A stretch of DNA of 64,000 nucleotides from Sagittula sp. P11 (GCF_002814095.1 NZ_CP021913.1:1984001-2048000), one strand, 5' to 3'. Positions 36,708 to 45,857 are shown, counted from the first letter of the stretch. Notes: generated by a model not told the origin, from the letters alone. Made by a program: numbers and translations.

Positions 36708-37925
36708 ATGGCCCGGCTCGGACTGGACTTCGGTACGTCGAACACCGCCGCCGGCACGATGGCCGGGGGCAAGCCTTACGTGATCCCGCTGGAGCAGGGC
36801 GCACAGACGCTGCCCACCGCCGTCTTCGTCGATTTCGCGGAACGTCGCTACACCTATGGCACTGCTGCCGCGCGGGCGATGCGCGAAGGGGCAGAGGGCC
36901 GTTTCATGCGCGCGCTGAAGTCGATCCTAGGCACCCCGCTGGCCCGGGAACCCCGCCGCCTGCTGAACGAACGCGTCACCCTGATCGAGGTCATCGCCCG
37001 CTTCCTGACGGAAATCCGCGCCCGGGCCGAAGCCCACACCGGCCTCACCTTCGACACCGCAATGTCAGGGCGCCCGGTGCGGTTCCACTCCGCCTCCGAA
37101 GAGCGCAACGCAGCCGCCCTCGAGGACCTGACAGAGGCCTACCGGATGGCCGGTTTCAAGGCGGTGGACTTCCTGCCCGAACCGGAAGCGGCGGCGCTGG
37201 CCGCGGATGCCGAAGGCCGCCTGCTGATCGTCGACATCGGTGGCGGCACCTCGGACTTCACGCTGTGCGACCGCAAAGGTGGCAACACGCAGGTGATCGC
37301 CTCCACCGGCATCAGGCTGGGCGGCACCGATTTCGACAAGGCGCTGAACCTCGCCTACGCCATGCCGCTTTTCGGCTACGAGGCGGAGATCGGGGCAGAG
37401 CTCGGCTCCCGCACCCACGCGGCGCCCAAGGCATTGTTCCACGATCTGGCGTCATGGGAAAAGATCCCCTTCGTGTATGATGCCGCTCTGCTGCGCGAAG
37501 TGCAGAAATGGATCCGCCTCGCCCCCGATCCGGAACCGTTCGAGCGTCTGGCCGAGGTTCTGGAAAGCCACCTGGGCCACGATGTCGCCTATGCCGTCGA
37601 GGCGGGCAAGATCGCGGCCAACGCCGCACCCGAGGGCCGCATCGACCTGCGGGAGGTGGAGCGCGGGCTGAGCGTGACGCTGCTGCAGGACGCGATGAAC
37701 CGCACGCTGGCGGAGTTCGCCGAGCAGATCTCGGCGCAGGCGCTGCTGACGCTGTCGGAGGCGGGTGTGGCGACGGCCTCCGTGGACAAGGTGGTCTTTG
37801 TCGGCGGCTCCAGCCTCCTGGGCGCGGTGCGTAGCGCGATGGCGCGCGCCCTGCCCGACGCCGAACCCGTGGATACGGAGGTCTTTACCGCCGTGGTCCA
37901 CGGCCTTGCCATTGCGGCAGATTAG
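36708..37925 (+). CDS. Hsp70 family protein, YegD-like
   Basis: 405 residues, essentially the actin/Hsp70-type ATPase without a full substrate-binding domain. Phosphate-1 motif LGLDFGTSNTAAG (4-16), phosphate-2 IVDIGGGTSDFTL and the adenosine motif KVVFVGGSSLLGAVR are clear. YegD-like proteins are uncharacterised DnaK relatives; without the beta-sandwich and lid they are not general chaperones. ATG 36708 follows GGAGGATTCTC. It is divergent from pncA across 110 bp. Confidence 0.87.
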   Translation: MARLGLDFGTSNTAAGTMAGGKPYVIPLEQGAQTLPTAVFVDFAERRYTYGTAAARAMREGAEGRFMRALKSILGTPLAREPRRLLNERVTLIEVIARFLTEIRARAEAHTGLTFDTAMSGRPVRFHSASEERNAAALEDLTEAYRMAGFKAVDFLPEPEAAALAADAEGRLLIVDIGGGTSDFTLCDRKGGNTQVIASTGIRLGGTDFDKALNLAYAMPLFGYEAEIGAELGSRTHAAPKALFHDLASWEKIPFVYDAALLREVQKWIRLAPDPEPFERLAEVLESHLGHDVAYAVEAGKIAANAAPEGRIDLREVERGLSVTLLQDAMNRTLAEFAEQISAQALLTLSEAGVATASVDKVVFVGGSSLLGAVRSAMARALPDAEPVDTEVFTAVVHGLAIAAD

Positions 37926-37964
37926 CCGATTGCCTGAAACCCGCCCGGGACGTACCTCAAGCCC

Positions 37965-38900
37965 ATGTTTACCGTCTGCGCCCTGTACCACTTCACCCGC
38001 TTCGACGACCCCGCCGCGCTGCGCGGGCCGCTGCTGGACCTCTGCCGCGCCGGGCATGTGACCGGCACGCTGCTGCTGGCACGTGAGGGGATCAACGGCA
38101 CGGTCGCCGGACCGCGCGCCGGAATCGACGCCGTGCTGGCCCATATCCGCGCCCTGCCCGGCTGTGCCGATCTGGAATGGAAACTGTCGACCGCCGAGGA
38201 ACGGCCCTTCGCGCGCATGAAGGTGCGGCTGAAGAAAGAGATCGTCACCATGGGCCAGCCGGATGTCGATCCGAAGGCCCGGGTGGGCCATTACGTCGAG
38301 CCCGCGGACTGGAACGACCTCATCCGGTCGCCCGACGTGGCGGTGATCGACACGCGCAACGACTACGAGATCGCCATCGGCACCTTCGAAGGGGCGGTGG
38401 ACCCTGAAACCGCAACCTTCCGCGAGTTCCCGGAATGGTGGGAGAAGAACAAGGACCGCTTCCACAACAAGCGGATCGCCATGTTCTGCACCGGCGGCAT
38501 CCGCTGCGAGAAGTCGACGAACTTCCTGCTGGGGCAGGGGGTGGAGGACGTCTACCACCTGAAGGGCGGCATCCTGAAGTACCTCGAAGAGGTGCCGACC
38601 GAGGAGAGCACATGGGACGGGGCCTGCTTCGTCTTCGACGGGCGGGTGTCGGTGGAACACGGGCTGAAGGAAGGGCCGCACGTGCTGTGCCACGCCTGCC
38701 GCCGCCCGATCCTGCCCGAGGACCGCGCGCGGCCGGAATACGAACATGGCGTTTCCTGCCACCTGTGCGTGGAGGAGACCTCTGCCGAGGACAAGGCCCG
38801 GTTCCGCGAGCGGCAGAAGCAGATCGCCCTCGCCCGGTCGCGCGGCGAACGGCACCTGCACGCCGACGAGGACGACCACCCGTACGAAGGCCTGTCCTGA
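37965..38900 (+). CDS. trhO: tRNA uridine(34) hydroxylase, rhodanese-like (TrhO)
   Basis: 311 residues. TrhO (YceA) hydroxylates U34 of certain tRNAs to ho5U with O2, the first step toward cmo5U. The N-terminal [14 protein letters not shown], the [11 protein letters not shown] motif and the rhodanese domain (about 118-215) with Cys175 in MFCTGGIRC and Cys181 are intact. The C-terminal tail has two Cys pairs (CHAC and CHLC) typical of longer TrhO members. It starts 39 bp after the Hsp70-like gene and may be cotranscribed. Confidence 0.92.
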   Translation: MFTVCALYHFTRFDDPAALRGPLLDLCRAGHVTGTLLLAREGINGTVAGPRAGIDAVLAHIRALPGCADLEWKLSTAEERPFARMKVRLKKEIVTMGQPDVDPKARVGHYVEPADWNDLIRSPDVAVIDTRNDYEIAIGTFEGAVDPETATFREFPEWWEKNKDRFHNKRIAMFCTGGIRCEKSTNFLLGQGVEDVYHLKGGILKYLEEVPTEESTWDGACFVFDGRVSVEHGLKEGPHVLCHACRRPILPEDRARPEYEHGVSCHLCVEETSAEDKARFRERQKQIALARSRGERHLHADEDDHPYEGLS

Positions 38901-38962
38901 CGGCGTAGCGCGGCACTGTCTTACGCTTTGCATTGGCGGTGGCGCTGACGGCTGCGGAGCGA

Positions 38963-38986
38963 GGGTGGCGCAAAGCCCCACCCTAC
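38963..38986. repeat. REP-like palindrome, copy 3 (degenerate)
   Basis: gggtggcg-caaag-ccccaccc followed by tac, an 8-bp stem with one C-C mismatch. It lies in the convergent gap between trhO and fliP, followed by a second GC-rich hairpin (gcgggcgcacccgc). Confidence 0.6.
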
Positions 38987-39031
38987 AAGCGGGCGCACCC
39001 GCCCGACCGGACCTGTGACGATTAAACGGGG

Positions 39032-39769
39032 TCAGAAATACCCGCGCACGAGGCTGCCCGCCAAAAGGCTCCACCCGTCGGCCACGACGAAGAAGGCGAG
39101 CTTGAACGGCAACGACACGATGGCGGGCGGCACCATCATCATGCCCATCGACATCAGCACGGCCGCCACCACGAGGTCGATGATCAGGAACGGCAGGAAG
39201 ATCAGGAACCCGACCTGGAAGGCGCGGGCCACTTCGGAGAGCATGAAGCTGGGCACGAGGACGGAGAGCGGCGCCCCCGGCGCCAGCGAAGTCTCCCGCG
39301 CATCCGGGCGCAGGTCGGCCATGGCGCGGTAGGTGTCCGGGTCCGTTCGCCCGGCCATGAACGTGCGGAACGGCTCGAGGGTGCGGACCGCCGCCTCTTC
39401 CACCTCGATCTGCTCGTCGATCAGCGGCTGCACGCCGGTGTCCCAGGCCTCGGTAAAGACCGGCTCCATCACGAAATAGGTGAGGAAGAGCGCGAGGCTG
39501 ACGATCAGCATGTTGGGCGGCGACTGCTGCAGCCCGACCGCCTGCCGCAGGATCGCGAGCACGGTCACCATGAAAGGAAAACAGGTCACCATGACAGCGA
39601 TCCCCGGCGCGAGGCTGAGGAGCGTGATCAGCAGGATCAACTGCACGGAGGTCGCGGTGACCGATCCGCCGCCGAGGTCGATGGAGATGTCCTGTGCCGC
39701 CGCGGGCAGGGTCAGCGCAACCAGCGCCGCCACCGCGATCAGGGCCGTTCTGGCCGTGCGGGTCCACAT
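39032..39769 (-). CDS. fliP: Flagellar type III export protein FliP
   Basis: 245 residues with an N-terminal signal sequence (cleaved near AAAQ) and four hydrophobic helices. The family core LLSLAPGIAVMVTCFPFMVTVLAILRQAVG and the distal SEVARAFQVGFLIFLPFLIIDLVVAAVLMSMGMMM are diagnostic. FliP pentamers form the export gate of the flagellar secretion apparatus. Last gene of the fliF-fliH-fliN-fliP operon, 3 bp after fliN. FliQ and FliR are not in this cluster. Confidence 0.96.
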   Translation of the reverse strand: MWTRTARTALIAVAALVALTLPAAAQDISIDLGGGSVTATSVQLILLITLLSLAPGIAVMVTCFPFMVTVLAILRQAVGLQQSPPNMLIVSLALFLTYFVMEPVFTEAWDTGVQPLIDEQIEVEEAAVRTLEPFRTFMAGRTDPDTYRAMADLRPDARETSLAPGAPLSVLVPSFMLSEVARAFQVGFLIFLPFLIIDLVVAAVLMSMGMMMVPPAIVSLPFKLAFFVVADGWSLLAGSLVRGYF

Positions 39770-39772
39770 GGA

Positions 39773-40060
39773 TCAGGCCGGGGTCTGCAGGTCGACCACC
39801 TCGGTCAGCCGGACGGCGAGCTGGCCCTGTCCGTCCCCCTCGACCACCTCCAGCACACCGATGCCGATCAGCTTTTCGCCGACGTAAAGCTCGACCGGGT
39901 CGTCCAGTTGCTTGTCCAGCGCAAGCACCGAACCTTCGTTCAGCTGCAAGAGCTCCCGCACCAGCGGGCGCGCCTTGCCGACGGACACGGTGATTTCGAT
40001 CGGCACGGAGGTGAAGGGCGTGGCCCCGCCCTCCCGTCCGGATGTCTGGGCGTTATCCAT
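39773..40060 (-). CDS. fliN: Flagellar motor switch protein FliN
   Basis: 95 residues, the SpoA-domain core of FliN, part of the C-ring that reverses rotation. The segments VPIEITVSVGKARPLVRELLQLNEGSV and the final VYELY-like VELYVGEKLIGIGVLEVV are typical. It lacks the N-terminal extension of some FliN proteins. Its ATG overlaps the fliH end by 8 nt and fliP follows after 3 bp. Confidence 0.93.
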   Translation of the reverse strand: MDNAQTSGREGGATPFTSVPIEITVSVGKARPLVRELLQLNEGSVLALDKQLDDPVELYVGEKLIGIGVLEVVEGDGQGQLAVRLTEVVDLQTPA

Positions 40061-40667
40061 GGCTCAGTTTCCTTTGCTTGTCGTGGGCGAAGCCCTGCAC
40101 CGCCTCCGCGACCGATGAGATGAGGTCGCCCAGGTCGATCTGCCGTTCATGCTGGCCGAAGCGGATGTCGGCCTGATCCTCGCCCAGCGTGTCGTCCGCC
40201 ACGACCCGCACCGGGAAGTTGAAGTCCTCTGCCAAGAGCGGCTCGACCGCGGCGACCTTTTCAGGGGCCACGGCGATCTCGACCTCTGCCATGCCGATTT
40301 CCGAGGCCATCCGGCCAAGGGTTTCAGAGATGTGCCGCCCCAGCGTCGCCTTCGCGATCTGTGGCAGGAGCGCGGTGACCATCTCTTCCAGCAGCGGCGT
40401 CAGTTCGGCGATCATGTGGGCGTAGGCTTCGTTGTAGGTGAAGGACAGGTCCTGCAGGTGCTGCCCGAAGGTGCTTGAGATCCTGTCGCGGTCCTCCGTA
40501 TGGGCCTTCACCGCGTCGTCCCAGCCGGCCCGATACCCCTTTTCGAAGGACTCGAGCTTCTGGCCCGCCAGTTCAGCTTCGCTGACCTGCGGTTCGACAG
40601 GGCCCGTCATCCCGGCCTGCCCGGTGCGGGAGCCGAAGTCCTCCAGCAATTCCTGCAGGGCGATCAA
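40053..40667 (-). CDS. fliH: Flagellar assembly protein FliH-like
   Basis: 204 residues, acidic N-terminus and a helical region (about 45-110, for example DLSFTYNEAYAHMIAELTPLLEEMV), then a C-terminal domain ending HERQIDLGDLISSVAEAVQGF. Position between fliF and fliN and the helical pattern fit FliH, the negative regulator and escort of the export ATPase FliI; alphaproteobacterial FliH is divergent, so the name rests partly on synteny. It starts at TTG 40667 in the overlap TTGA with the fliF stop codon. Confidence 0.78.
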   Translation of the reverse strand: MIALQELLEDFGSRTGQAGMTGPVEPQVSEAELAGQKLESFEKGYRAGWDDAVKAHTEDRDRISSTFGQHLQDLSFTYNEAYAHMIAELTPLLEEMVTALLPQIAKATLGRHISETLGRMASEIGMAEVEIAVAPEKVAAVEPLLAEDFNFPVRVVADDTLGEDQADIRFGQHERQIDLGDLISSVAEAVQGFAHDKQRKLSHG

Positions 40668-42274
40668 CTTGCGCGCTCCTTGTCCTCTTCAAGCCAGCTG
40701 CGCAGGATCTCGACCGTTTCGGTCTTGCGCTCCTGGATGAGGTTGCGGAGGCGGTCGACCGGGTCCTCGTCCGGCGAGGCGTCGAAATCCATCATGCCGA
40801 GGCCGCTGAAGTCGGGTCCATCGCCCATGACCGGCAGGTCGCCGAAACCGCCGAGCGGTTCGATCTCGCCGTCGAGGGCGGGGCCGGTGTCACTGGCGCC
40901 GGGCGCGGGCAGGGCACCGGCCATACCGCCTTCGGAACCGCGCGCCAGCACGGGGCGGACGACAAACAGTCCGAGGACGAGCGCGACCAGCGCCAGCACA
41001 CCCATCTGGATCAGGCGCATCGTGTCGATCACGCCGGTGAACAGGCCGGGTTCGAGAGGCCCGGTGCCCAGACCTTCGGGGCGTTCGAACGACAGGGACT
41101 TCAGCGTGATCTGATCGCCGCGTTCCTCGTCGTAGCCGACGGCAGAGGCCACGAGGTCGCGCAGCGCCTGCAACTCCTCCTCCGGCAGGGGCTCGAAGGT
41201 CTGTCCGCCATTGCCGTCCTCCGTATACGTGCCGTTGACGAGCACGGCGACGGTCAGCCGCTTGATCGCGCCGGGCACGCGGGTGATTTCGCGCGTCGTC
41301 TCCGACACCTCGAAATTCACCCGTTCCCGCGTTTCGGCCTTCTGCGATGACGAGGTGTCGCCGCCGCCCGCGTTGCCGTCCGGCAGGTTGGAGGCCACGG
41401 TCACGTTGCCGCCACCCTGGTTTTCCGACCGGTCCGTGCTTTCCTCCGTATCGGTGGAGATCACGACCCGCCCCTCCGGATCGAAGCTGCGCGAGCGGAT
41501 CAGTTCGCTTTCGGTCACGGTGTCGACGCTGACCTCCACCACGGCGTTGCCTATGCCGACGCGCGCCTCCATCAGCCGCTGCACGCGGTCGCGCAGTATG
41601 GCGGCCTTGTCGTCCGCCGTGGGCCCGGCGCCATGCTCTGCCTCTGCCCCGATCAGGCCGCCCTTTCCGTCGATCACCGCCACGCCTTCGGGCTCCAGCC
41701 CCGGGACAGCGGAGGCGACGAGGTACTTCAGCGCCCGTGCCTGCTGGGCCGACAGCGTGCCTCCCGTGGTGGTGACGGAGATCGAGGCCGTGGGCGTCAC
41801 GTCGCGCTGGAACGGATTGGCAGAGCTGTTGGCGATATGCACCCGGGCGGAGGCGATCTGCGGGTTGGAGACGATGGTTCGCGCCAGCTCCCCCTCCTTC
41901 GCGCGCCAGTAGGCGGCATCGAACATCTGGCTGGTGGTGCCGAAGCCGGACAGCCCGTCGAGCAGTTCGTAGCCCTGCCCGCTGTTCGCCGGGAGCCCTT
42001 CGCTCGCCAGCGTCAGGCGGAGCGCATCGCGGTCCGAATCGGGGACGAAGATCGCGCCGCCGCGGATGTCGTACTGCACGCCACGGCCCTCCAGCGCCTT
42101 CACGACATCGCCCGCCGCACCGTTCTCAAGCCCGGCATACAGCAGCGAATAGCTGGGCGCCGAGGCCAGCCGGGCCAGCCCCCACACCGCCAGAACCATC
42201 GCCAACGTCGCCCCGAGGACCACCATGCGCTGGCGCCCTCCGAGGGCACCCCAACTGTTCATAATCTGGTTCAA
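40664..42274 (-). CDS. fliF: Flagellar MS-ring protein FliF
   Basis: 536 residues forming the membrane ring base of the flagellum. Membrane helix near 20-37 (MVVLGATLAMVLAVWGLARL), the ring-building motif LLYAGLENGAAGDVVKALEGRGVQYDIRGG, the large periplasmic loop (about 285-345, low-complexity NQGGGNVTVASNLPDGN), and a second helix near 435-455 (GVLALVALVLGLFVVRP). The C-terminal FliG-binding tail is DPVDRLRNLIQERKTETVEILRSW. TTG 42274 has GGAGG at good spacing; ATG 42262 is an alternative. Confidence 0.95.
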   Translation of the reverse strand: MNQIMNSWGALGGRQRMVVLGATLAMVLAVWGLARLASAPSYSLLYAGLENGAAGDVVKALEGRGVQYDIRGGAIFVPDSDRDALRLTLASEGLPANSGQGYELLDGLSGFGTTSQMFDAAYWRAKEGELARTIVSNPQIASARVHIANSSANPFQRDVTPTASISVTTTGGTLSAQQARALKYLVASAVPGLEPEGVAVIDGKGGLIGAEAEHGAGPTADDKAAILRDRVQRLMEARVGIGNAVVEVSVDTVTESELIRSRSFDPEGRVVISTDTEESTDRSENQGGGNVTVASNLPDGNAGGGDTSSSQKAETRERVNFEVSETTREITRVPGAIKRLTVAVLVNGTYTEDGNGGQTFEPLPEEELQALRDLVASAVGYDEERGDQITLKSLSFERPEGLGTGPLEPGLFTGVIDTMRLIQMGVLALVALVLGLFVVRPVLARGSEGGMAGALPAPGASDTGPALDGEIEPLGGFGDLPVMGDGPDFSGLGMMDFDASPDEDPVDRLRNLIQERKTETVEILRSWLEEDKERAS

Positions 42275-42329
42275 CCTGGCCTCCGTCCAAACCTTCTGTT
42301 CGGTTGCGCCGAGTTTTGACCCATTCGAC

Positions 42330-42344
42330 TTAACAATCAGTTAG
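42330..42344. promoter_or_regulatory. CtrA-like binding site between fliF and fliL
   Basis: TTAA-caatcag-TTAG, one mismatch from the alphaproteobacterial CtrA consensus TTAA-N7-TTAA. It lies 56 bp upstream of fliF and 46 bp upstream of fliL, in the 115-bp divergent region. CtrA is known to drive flagellar genes in Rhodobacteraceae. Confidence 0.5.
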
Positions 42345-42389
42345 CCCCTTTCAGCCTATAACCGCAGCGAAGCGGAAAAGAGGTTGGGC

Positions 42390-42908
42390 ATGTCTGACGC
42401 CACCGTCGACGAGGACGGCCAAGAAAAGAAAAAGCCGTCCAAGCTGCCGATGATCATCGGGGTCGTGCTTGCCCTCGCCGGGGCGGGCGGCGGCTTCTTT
42501 GCCGTGCAGTCCGGTCTGCTCGGCGGCGGGTCCGATGCCCATGCCGAAGGCTCGGCGACCGACGCCCATGCAGATCAGCAGGAACACGTCGAAACGGCCG
42601 CCCTGCCCAACGTGTCGTTCATCGAGGTGCCGCAGGTCATGGTGTCGCTCGGTCCCGGCGGCCATTCCCAGCATCTGCGGTTCCGCGCGTCCCTCGAGGT
42701 GCCACAGCAATACGCCGCCGATGTGGAGGCGATCCTGCCCCGCGTGCAGGACGTGCTGAACAGCTATCTCCGCGCGCTCGAGGCGCGCGATATCGAAGCG
42801 CCCGGCGCGCTTGTCCGGCTCCGGGGGCAGATGCTCCGCCGGGTGCGGCTCGTCGCCGGAGAGGACAGGATCCGCGACCTGCTTGTCCTCGAATTCGTGC
42901 TGAATTGA
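42390..42908 (+). CDS. fliL: Flagellar basal body protein FliL
   Basis: 172 residues: cytoplasmic charged start (EDGQEKKKPSKLPM), one membrane helix (about 26-45, MIIGVVLALAGAGGGFFAVQ), a linker, and the periplasmic stomatin-like domain (about 75-172, ending LRDLLVLEFVLN). FliL surrounds the stator and aids motor output. ATG 42390 chosen; a TTG two codons before is possible. It heads fliL, DUF6468 and motE, divergent from fliF. Confidence 0.93.
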   Translation: MSDATVDEDGQEKKKPSKLPMIIGVVLALAGAGGGFFAVQSGLLGGGSDAHAEGSATDAHADQQEHVETAALPNVSFIEVPQVMVSLGPGGHSQHLRFRASLEVPQQYAADVEAILPRVQDVLNSYLRALEARDIEAPGALVRLRGQMLRRVRLVAGEDRIRDLLVLEFVLN

Positions 42909-42920
42909 AGGATTGAGAAT

Positions 42921-43265
42921 ATGGACATGATTGCCGACATCCTGTTGGTGGCCGGGGCGCTTGGCGCGGGGTTTTACTGTTTCATCCTTGCCCGCCGCCT
43001 GACGAAGTTCACCGATCTCGAAAACGGCGTCGGCGGGGCCGTGGCCGTCCTGTCCGCTCAGGTCGACGACCTCACGAAGACGCTGGATGCCGCGCGAGGA
43101 AGCGCCGGAGAGTCGTCCCGCTCCCTTCAGGAACTGACGGAACGCGCCGAAGACGTGGCCCGAAGGCTGGAACTGCTGGTCGCGTCGATGCACGACCTGC
43201 CGCAGAAAAACGCGCCGCCCAAGGAGTCGGCGGAGCCGGTCTTTGTCCGCCATCCGCGCAACTGA
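42921..43265 (+). CDS. DUF6468 family flagellar-cluster protein
   Basis: 114 residues: one N-terminal membrane helix (about 4-24, IADILLVAGALGAGFYCFILA) followed by a long helical region (40-100) with heptad character. It sits between fliL and motE in alphaproteobacterial flagellar clusters; from memory this is the DUF6468 family, function unknown. The 12-bp gap after fliL and 9 bp before motE indicates one operon. Confidence 0.78.
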   Translation: MDMIADILLVAGALGAGFYCFILARRLTKFTDLENGVGGAVAVLSAQVDDLTKTLDAARGSAGESSRSLQELTERAEDVARRLELLVASMHDLPQKNAPPKESAEPVFVRHPRN

Positions 43266-43274
43266 GGGTCCGCC

Positions 43275-43937
43275 ATGTCCAAGGATACCAACGCAAAACC
43301 CGCCGCAGCCAAGGCCAAGCGCCCGCGCCGCAAACAGAAGGGCGCGCTCGCGGCCATCGGCGCGCTGCTCCTCGCCTCGGCCCTTGTGCGTGTCGGCGCC
43401 GGTGCCACAGAGGCCCTCGCCCGTGAAGAGGGCAGCGAGACTGCGCAACATCAGGCGGAACCCGCGCACGGCGAACAGGTGGCTGCCAACACCCGGCAAA
43501 GCGCGGAAGCCACCCAGCCCATGGCCGACTCTGACATCCTGCCGCTGATCAATGCCCTCAAGGCGCGGGAGGATCGGGTCCGCAAACGCGAAGAGGCGAT
43601 CGACGTGCGTATGCAGGCCCTCTCTGTCGCGGAGCAGGAGATCGAGCGCAGGATGACAGCGCTGGTGGAGGCGGAGAACCGGCTGCGGGAAACCCTGACC
43701 CTCGCGCGGACCGCGGCAGAGGACGACCTGTCCCAGCTGACCGATGTCTACGCCAAGATGAAGCCGAAGCAGGCCGCCGCGCTCTTCCAGCAGATGGACC
43801 CGCAGTTCGCCGCCGGGTTCCTGTCGCGCATGCGGCCCGATTCGGCTGCTGCCATCATGGCCGGGATGGAGCCGGAGGCCGCCTATCTGATCAGCGTCAT
43901 CCTGGCCGGGCGGAACGCGGATGTCCCGAACGAGTGA
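43275..43937 (+). CDS. motE: MotE family flagellar protein (MgtE-N-like domain)
   Basis: 220 residues. Membrane helix near 26-45 (AAIGALLLASALVRVGAGAT), periplasmic coiled coil (about 95-160, EDRVRKREEAIDVRMQALSVAEQEI) and a C-terminal MgtE N-domain-like segment (YAKMKPKQAAALFQQMDPQFA, FLSRMRPDSAAAIMAGM). In rhizobia MotE is a periplasmic chaperone of the stator-associated MotC. Here it closes the fliL transcript. MotC itself is not in the window. Confidence 0.85.
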   Translation: MSKDTNAKPAAAKAKRPRRKQKGALAAIGALLLASALVRVGAGATEALAREEGSETAQHQAEPAHGEQVAANTRQSAEATQPMADSDILPLINALKAREDRVRKREEAIDVRMQALSVAEQEIERRMTALVEAENRLRETLTLARTAAEDDLSQLTDVYAKMKPKQAAALFQQMDPQFAAGFLSRMRPDSAAAIMAGMEPEAAYLISVILAGRNADVPNE

Positions 43938-44071
43938 CCCAAGCTGTGGCCGCCGCGCCACAGTTCGCCCCTGACGCACGGCCAAGTGACCGCTGCCTTC
44001 CCGGACTCGGGATTGATTTTCCTCAGCCTTTTGGCCACATCAATCAGGTCTCCCGAAAAGTGAGTACCGCC

Positions 44072-44620
44072 ATGATCACCCGCCGTTCCTTTGTCGCCGC
44101 CGTTGCGGCGACCGTTGCAACCCCCGCGCTTGCGTTCCAGCTCGATCCGACCCTGCGTCCGCAGCGTGTCAGCATCCGCAAGGATCTCGCACCGGGGCAG
44201 ATCCTGATCCTGCCGGCTGCGCACTTCCTGTACTACATCGACCAGCCCGGCGCGGCGATGCGCTACGGCGTAGGCTTCGGCAAGGCGGGTCAGGCGATTT
44301 CCGGCGAGTTCTACGTCGGCTCCAAGAAGGAATGGCCGACCTGGCGTCCGACCGACGCGATGATCGAACGCGATCCGGGCAGCTACGGCAAGTTCAAGGG
44401 CAACGACTACGTCCAGCCGGGCGGTCCGGGCAATCCGCTGGGCGCGCGTGCGCTCTACCTCTACCGGGACGGTCGCTACACCTACAACGCCATCCACGGC
44501 ACCACCGCGCCGGAGTCCATCGGTCGTTCGGTCTCCAACGGCTGCGTCCGGATGATCAACGAACACGTCATGGACCTCTATCCGCGCGTGAATGTCGGCG
44601 CCAAAGTCACCGTTCTTTGA
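44072..44620 (+). CDS. L,D-transpeptidase (YkuD domain), exported
   Basis: 182 residues. The N-terminus MITRRSFVAAVAATVATPALA looks like a Tat-type signal with twin arginine (RR at 4-5). The YkuD catalytic motif is HGTTAPESIG...SNGCVRM with His142 and nucleophile Cys158. Such enzymes make 3-3 peptidoglycan crosslinks or attach Braun-type lipoproteins. ATG 44072 gives the signal peptide; the longer upstream frame overlaps motE. The next gene starts at TTG inside its stop codon (TTGA). Confidence 0.93.
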   Translation: MITRRSFVAAVAATVATPALAFQLDPTLRPQRVSIRKDLAPGQILILPAAHFLYYIDQPGAAMRYGVGFGKAGQAISGEFYVGSKKEWPTWRPTDAMIERDPGSYGKFKGNDYVQPGGPGNPLGARALYLYRDGRYTYNAIHGTTAPESIGRSVSNGCVRMINEHVMDLYPRVNVGAKVTVL

Positions 44621-45765
44621 CCACCGGAAAATTCGACCTGATCGTGATCGGCGCCGGCCCAGCCGGCGCCGCTTGTGCGAGAACCGCCGCGAAGGCCGGT
44701 CTTGCGGTCGCGCTGGTCGACAAGAAGCGGTTTCCGAGGAACAAGCTGTGCGGCGGCGGCCTGACAGGCCGGGCCGTGGGCCACTACGCCCGCATCTTCG
44801 ACCGTCCGCTGCCGGACATCCCCCTTACCCGCCGCGACCGCTTTCGCTTTTTCGCGTTCGGCGAGGATCTCGGCGGCGGTGAAGAAGCCCCCCCGATCCA
44901 CCTGATCATGCGGCGCGACTTCGATGCGGCACTCGTGGCCGATGCGCTGTCCGCCGGGGCGCAGGACTTCACCGGGCAGACCGGGACGCTGGATCCCAAG
45001 GAACCTGCCATCGACTTGCCGGGTGTCCGGCTTTCTGCGCCGCTGATCGTCGCCGCGGACGGCGTCAACAGCCCCACCGCCAGGCTGTTGTTCGGAGAGG
45101 CCTTCGACCGGGAGCGCATCGGCTTCGCGCTGGAGATCGAACAACCCGGCGACGCGTCAGAGGTGCCTTTGCGCATCGACTTCGGGGCGGCAGACTGGGG
45201 CTATGGCTGGCAGTTTCCCAAGGCGGGCGGCACCACCATCGGCGTCGGCGGCGTCATGGCGCGCAACGCGGACATGAAGGCGGCGCTGCAAGGCTATCTT
45301 GACACGCTCGGCGTAGACGAGGACCTGCCGGTGAAGGGGCAGTTCCTGCCGTTCGGCGCCTTCCGCAGCACACCGGGTGCGGGCCGCATCCTGCTGGCCG
45401 GCGATGCCGCGGGCCTGGTCGACCCGATTACCGGCGAAGGCATCGCCCACGCCCTGAACAGTGGCGAGCTGGCCGCGCTGGCCGCGGTTCAGGCGCTGGC
45501 GGCAGGGCAGCCGGATCAGGCGCTGCGGCACTACCGTCACGCCCTGCGACCGATCCATGCCGGACTGCGCCAAGCCCGTATCCTGCGTCAGCTCATGTTC
45601 CGGAAGCGTCTGAGGCCCGCCTTCATCTCCGGCTTCCGCCGGTCGCGCAGCCTCAGGGGAGAGTACCTGAGGCTTCTTGCGGGCGAGACGGAGTACGGAG
45701 AGATCATGCGCGCGATGGCCCTGCGCATGCCCGGCTTCGCGTGGCGCGCGCTCCGCGGCGGCTGA
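44617..45765 (+). CDS. FAD-dependent geranylgeranyl reductase family oxidoreductase
   Basis: 382 residues. The FAD-binding VIGAGPAGAACARTAAKAGLAVALVD motif is at 9-34, GG-reductase family residues PRNKLCGGGLTGRA follow, the middle Gly-rich YGWQFPKAGGTTIGVGG is typical, and ILLAGDAAGLVDPITGEGIAHAL is the second FAD contact. Members reduce prenyl chains of chlorophyll, quinone or lipids, or oxidise other substrates; no bch genes are near, so the substrate is open. It starts at TTG 44617 in the stop codon of the L,D-transpeptidase gene (TTGA). Confidence 0.85.
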   Translation: MTTGKFDLIVIGAGPAGAACARTAAKAGLAVALVDKKRFPRNKLCGGGLTGRAVGHYARIFDRPLPDIPLTRRDRFRFFAFGEDLGGGEEAPPIHLIMRRDFDAALVADALSAGAQDFTGQTGTLDPKEPAIDLPGVRLSAPLIVAADGVNSPTARLLFGEAFDRERIGFALEIEQPGDASEVPLRIDFGAADWGYGWQFPKAGGTTIGVGGVMARNADMKAALQGYLDTLGVDEDLPVKGQFLPFGAFRSTPGAGRILLAGDAAGLVDPITGEGIAHALNSGELAALAAVQALAAGQPDQALRHYRHALRPIHAGLRQARILRQLMFRKRLRPAFISGFRRSRSLRGEYLRLLAGETEYGEIMRAMALRMPGFAWRALRGG

Positions 45766-45857
45766 AAGAAAAAATTTGCCCCCGCCACCAAAACGCCCAA
45801 GTGTTTTAGGAACTTATTAACGTCTTGAGGTCTAACTCGAGCGAAAGCGGAGATACC

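Noticed and set aside
37452-39767. Very long open frame on the minus strand across trhO and the Hsp70-like gene
   Set aside because: It is antisense to genes with clear families and arises from high GC content at third positions; its translation has no recognisable domain.
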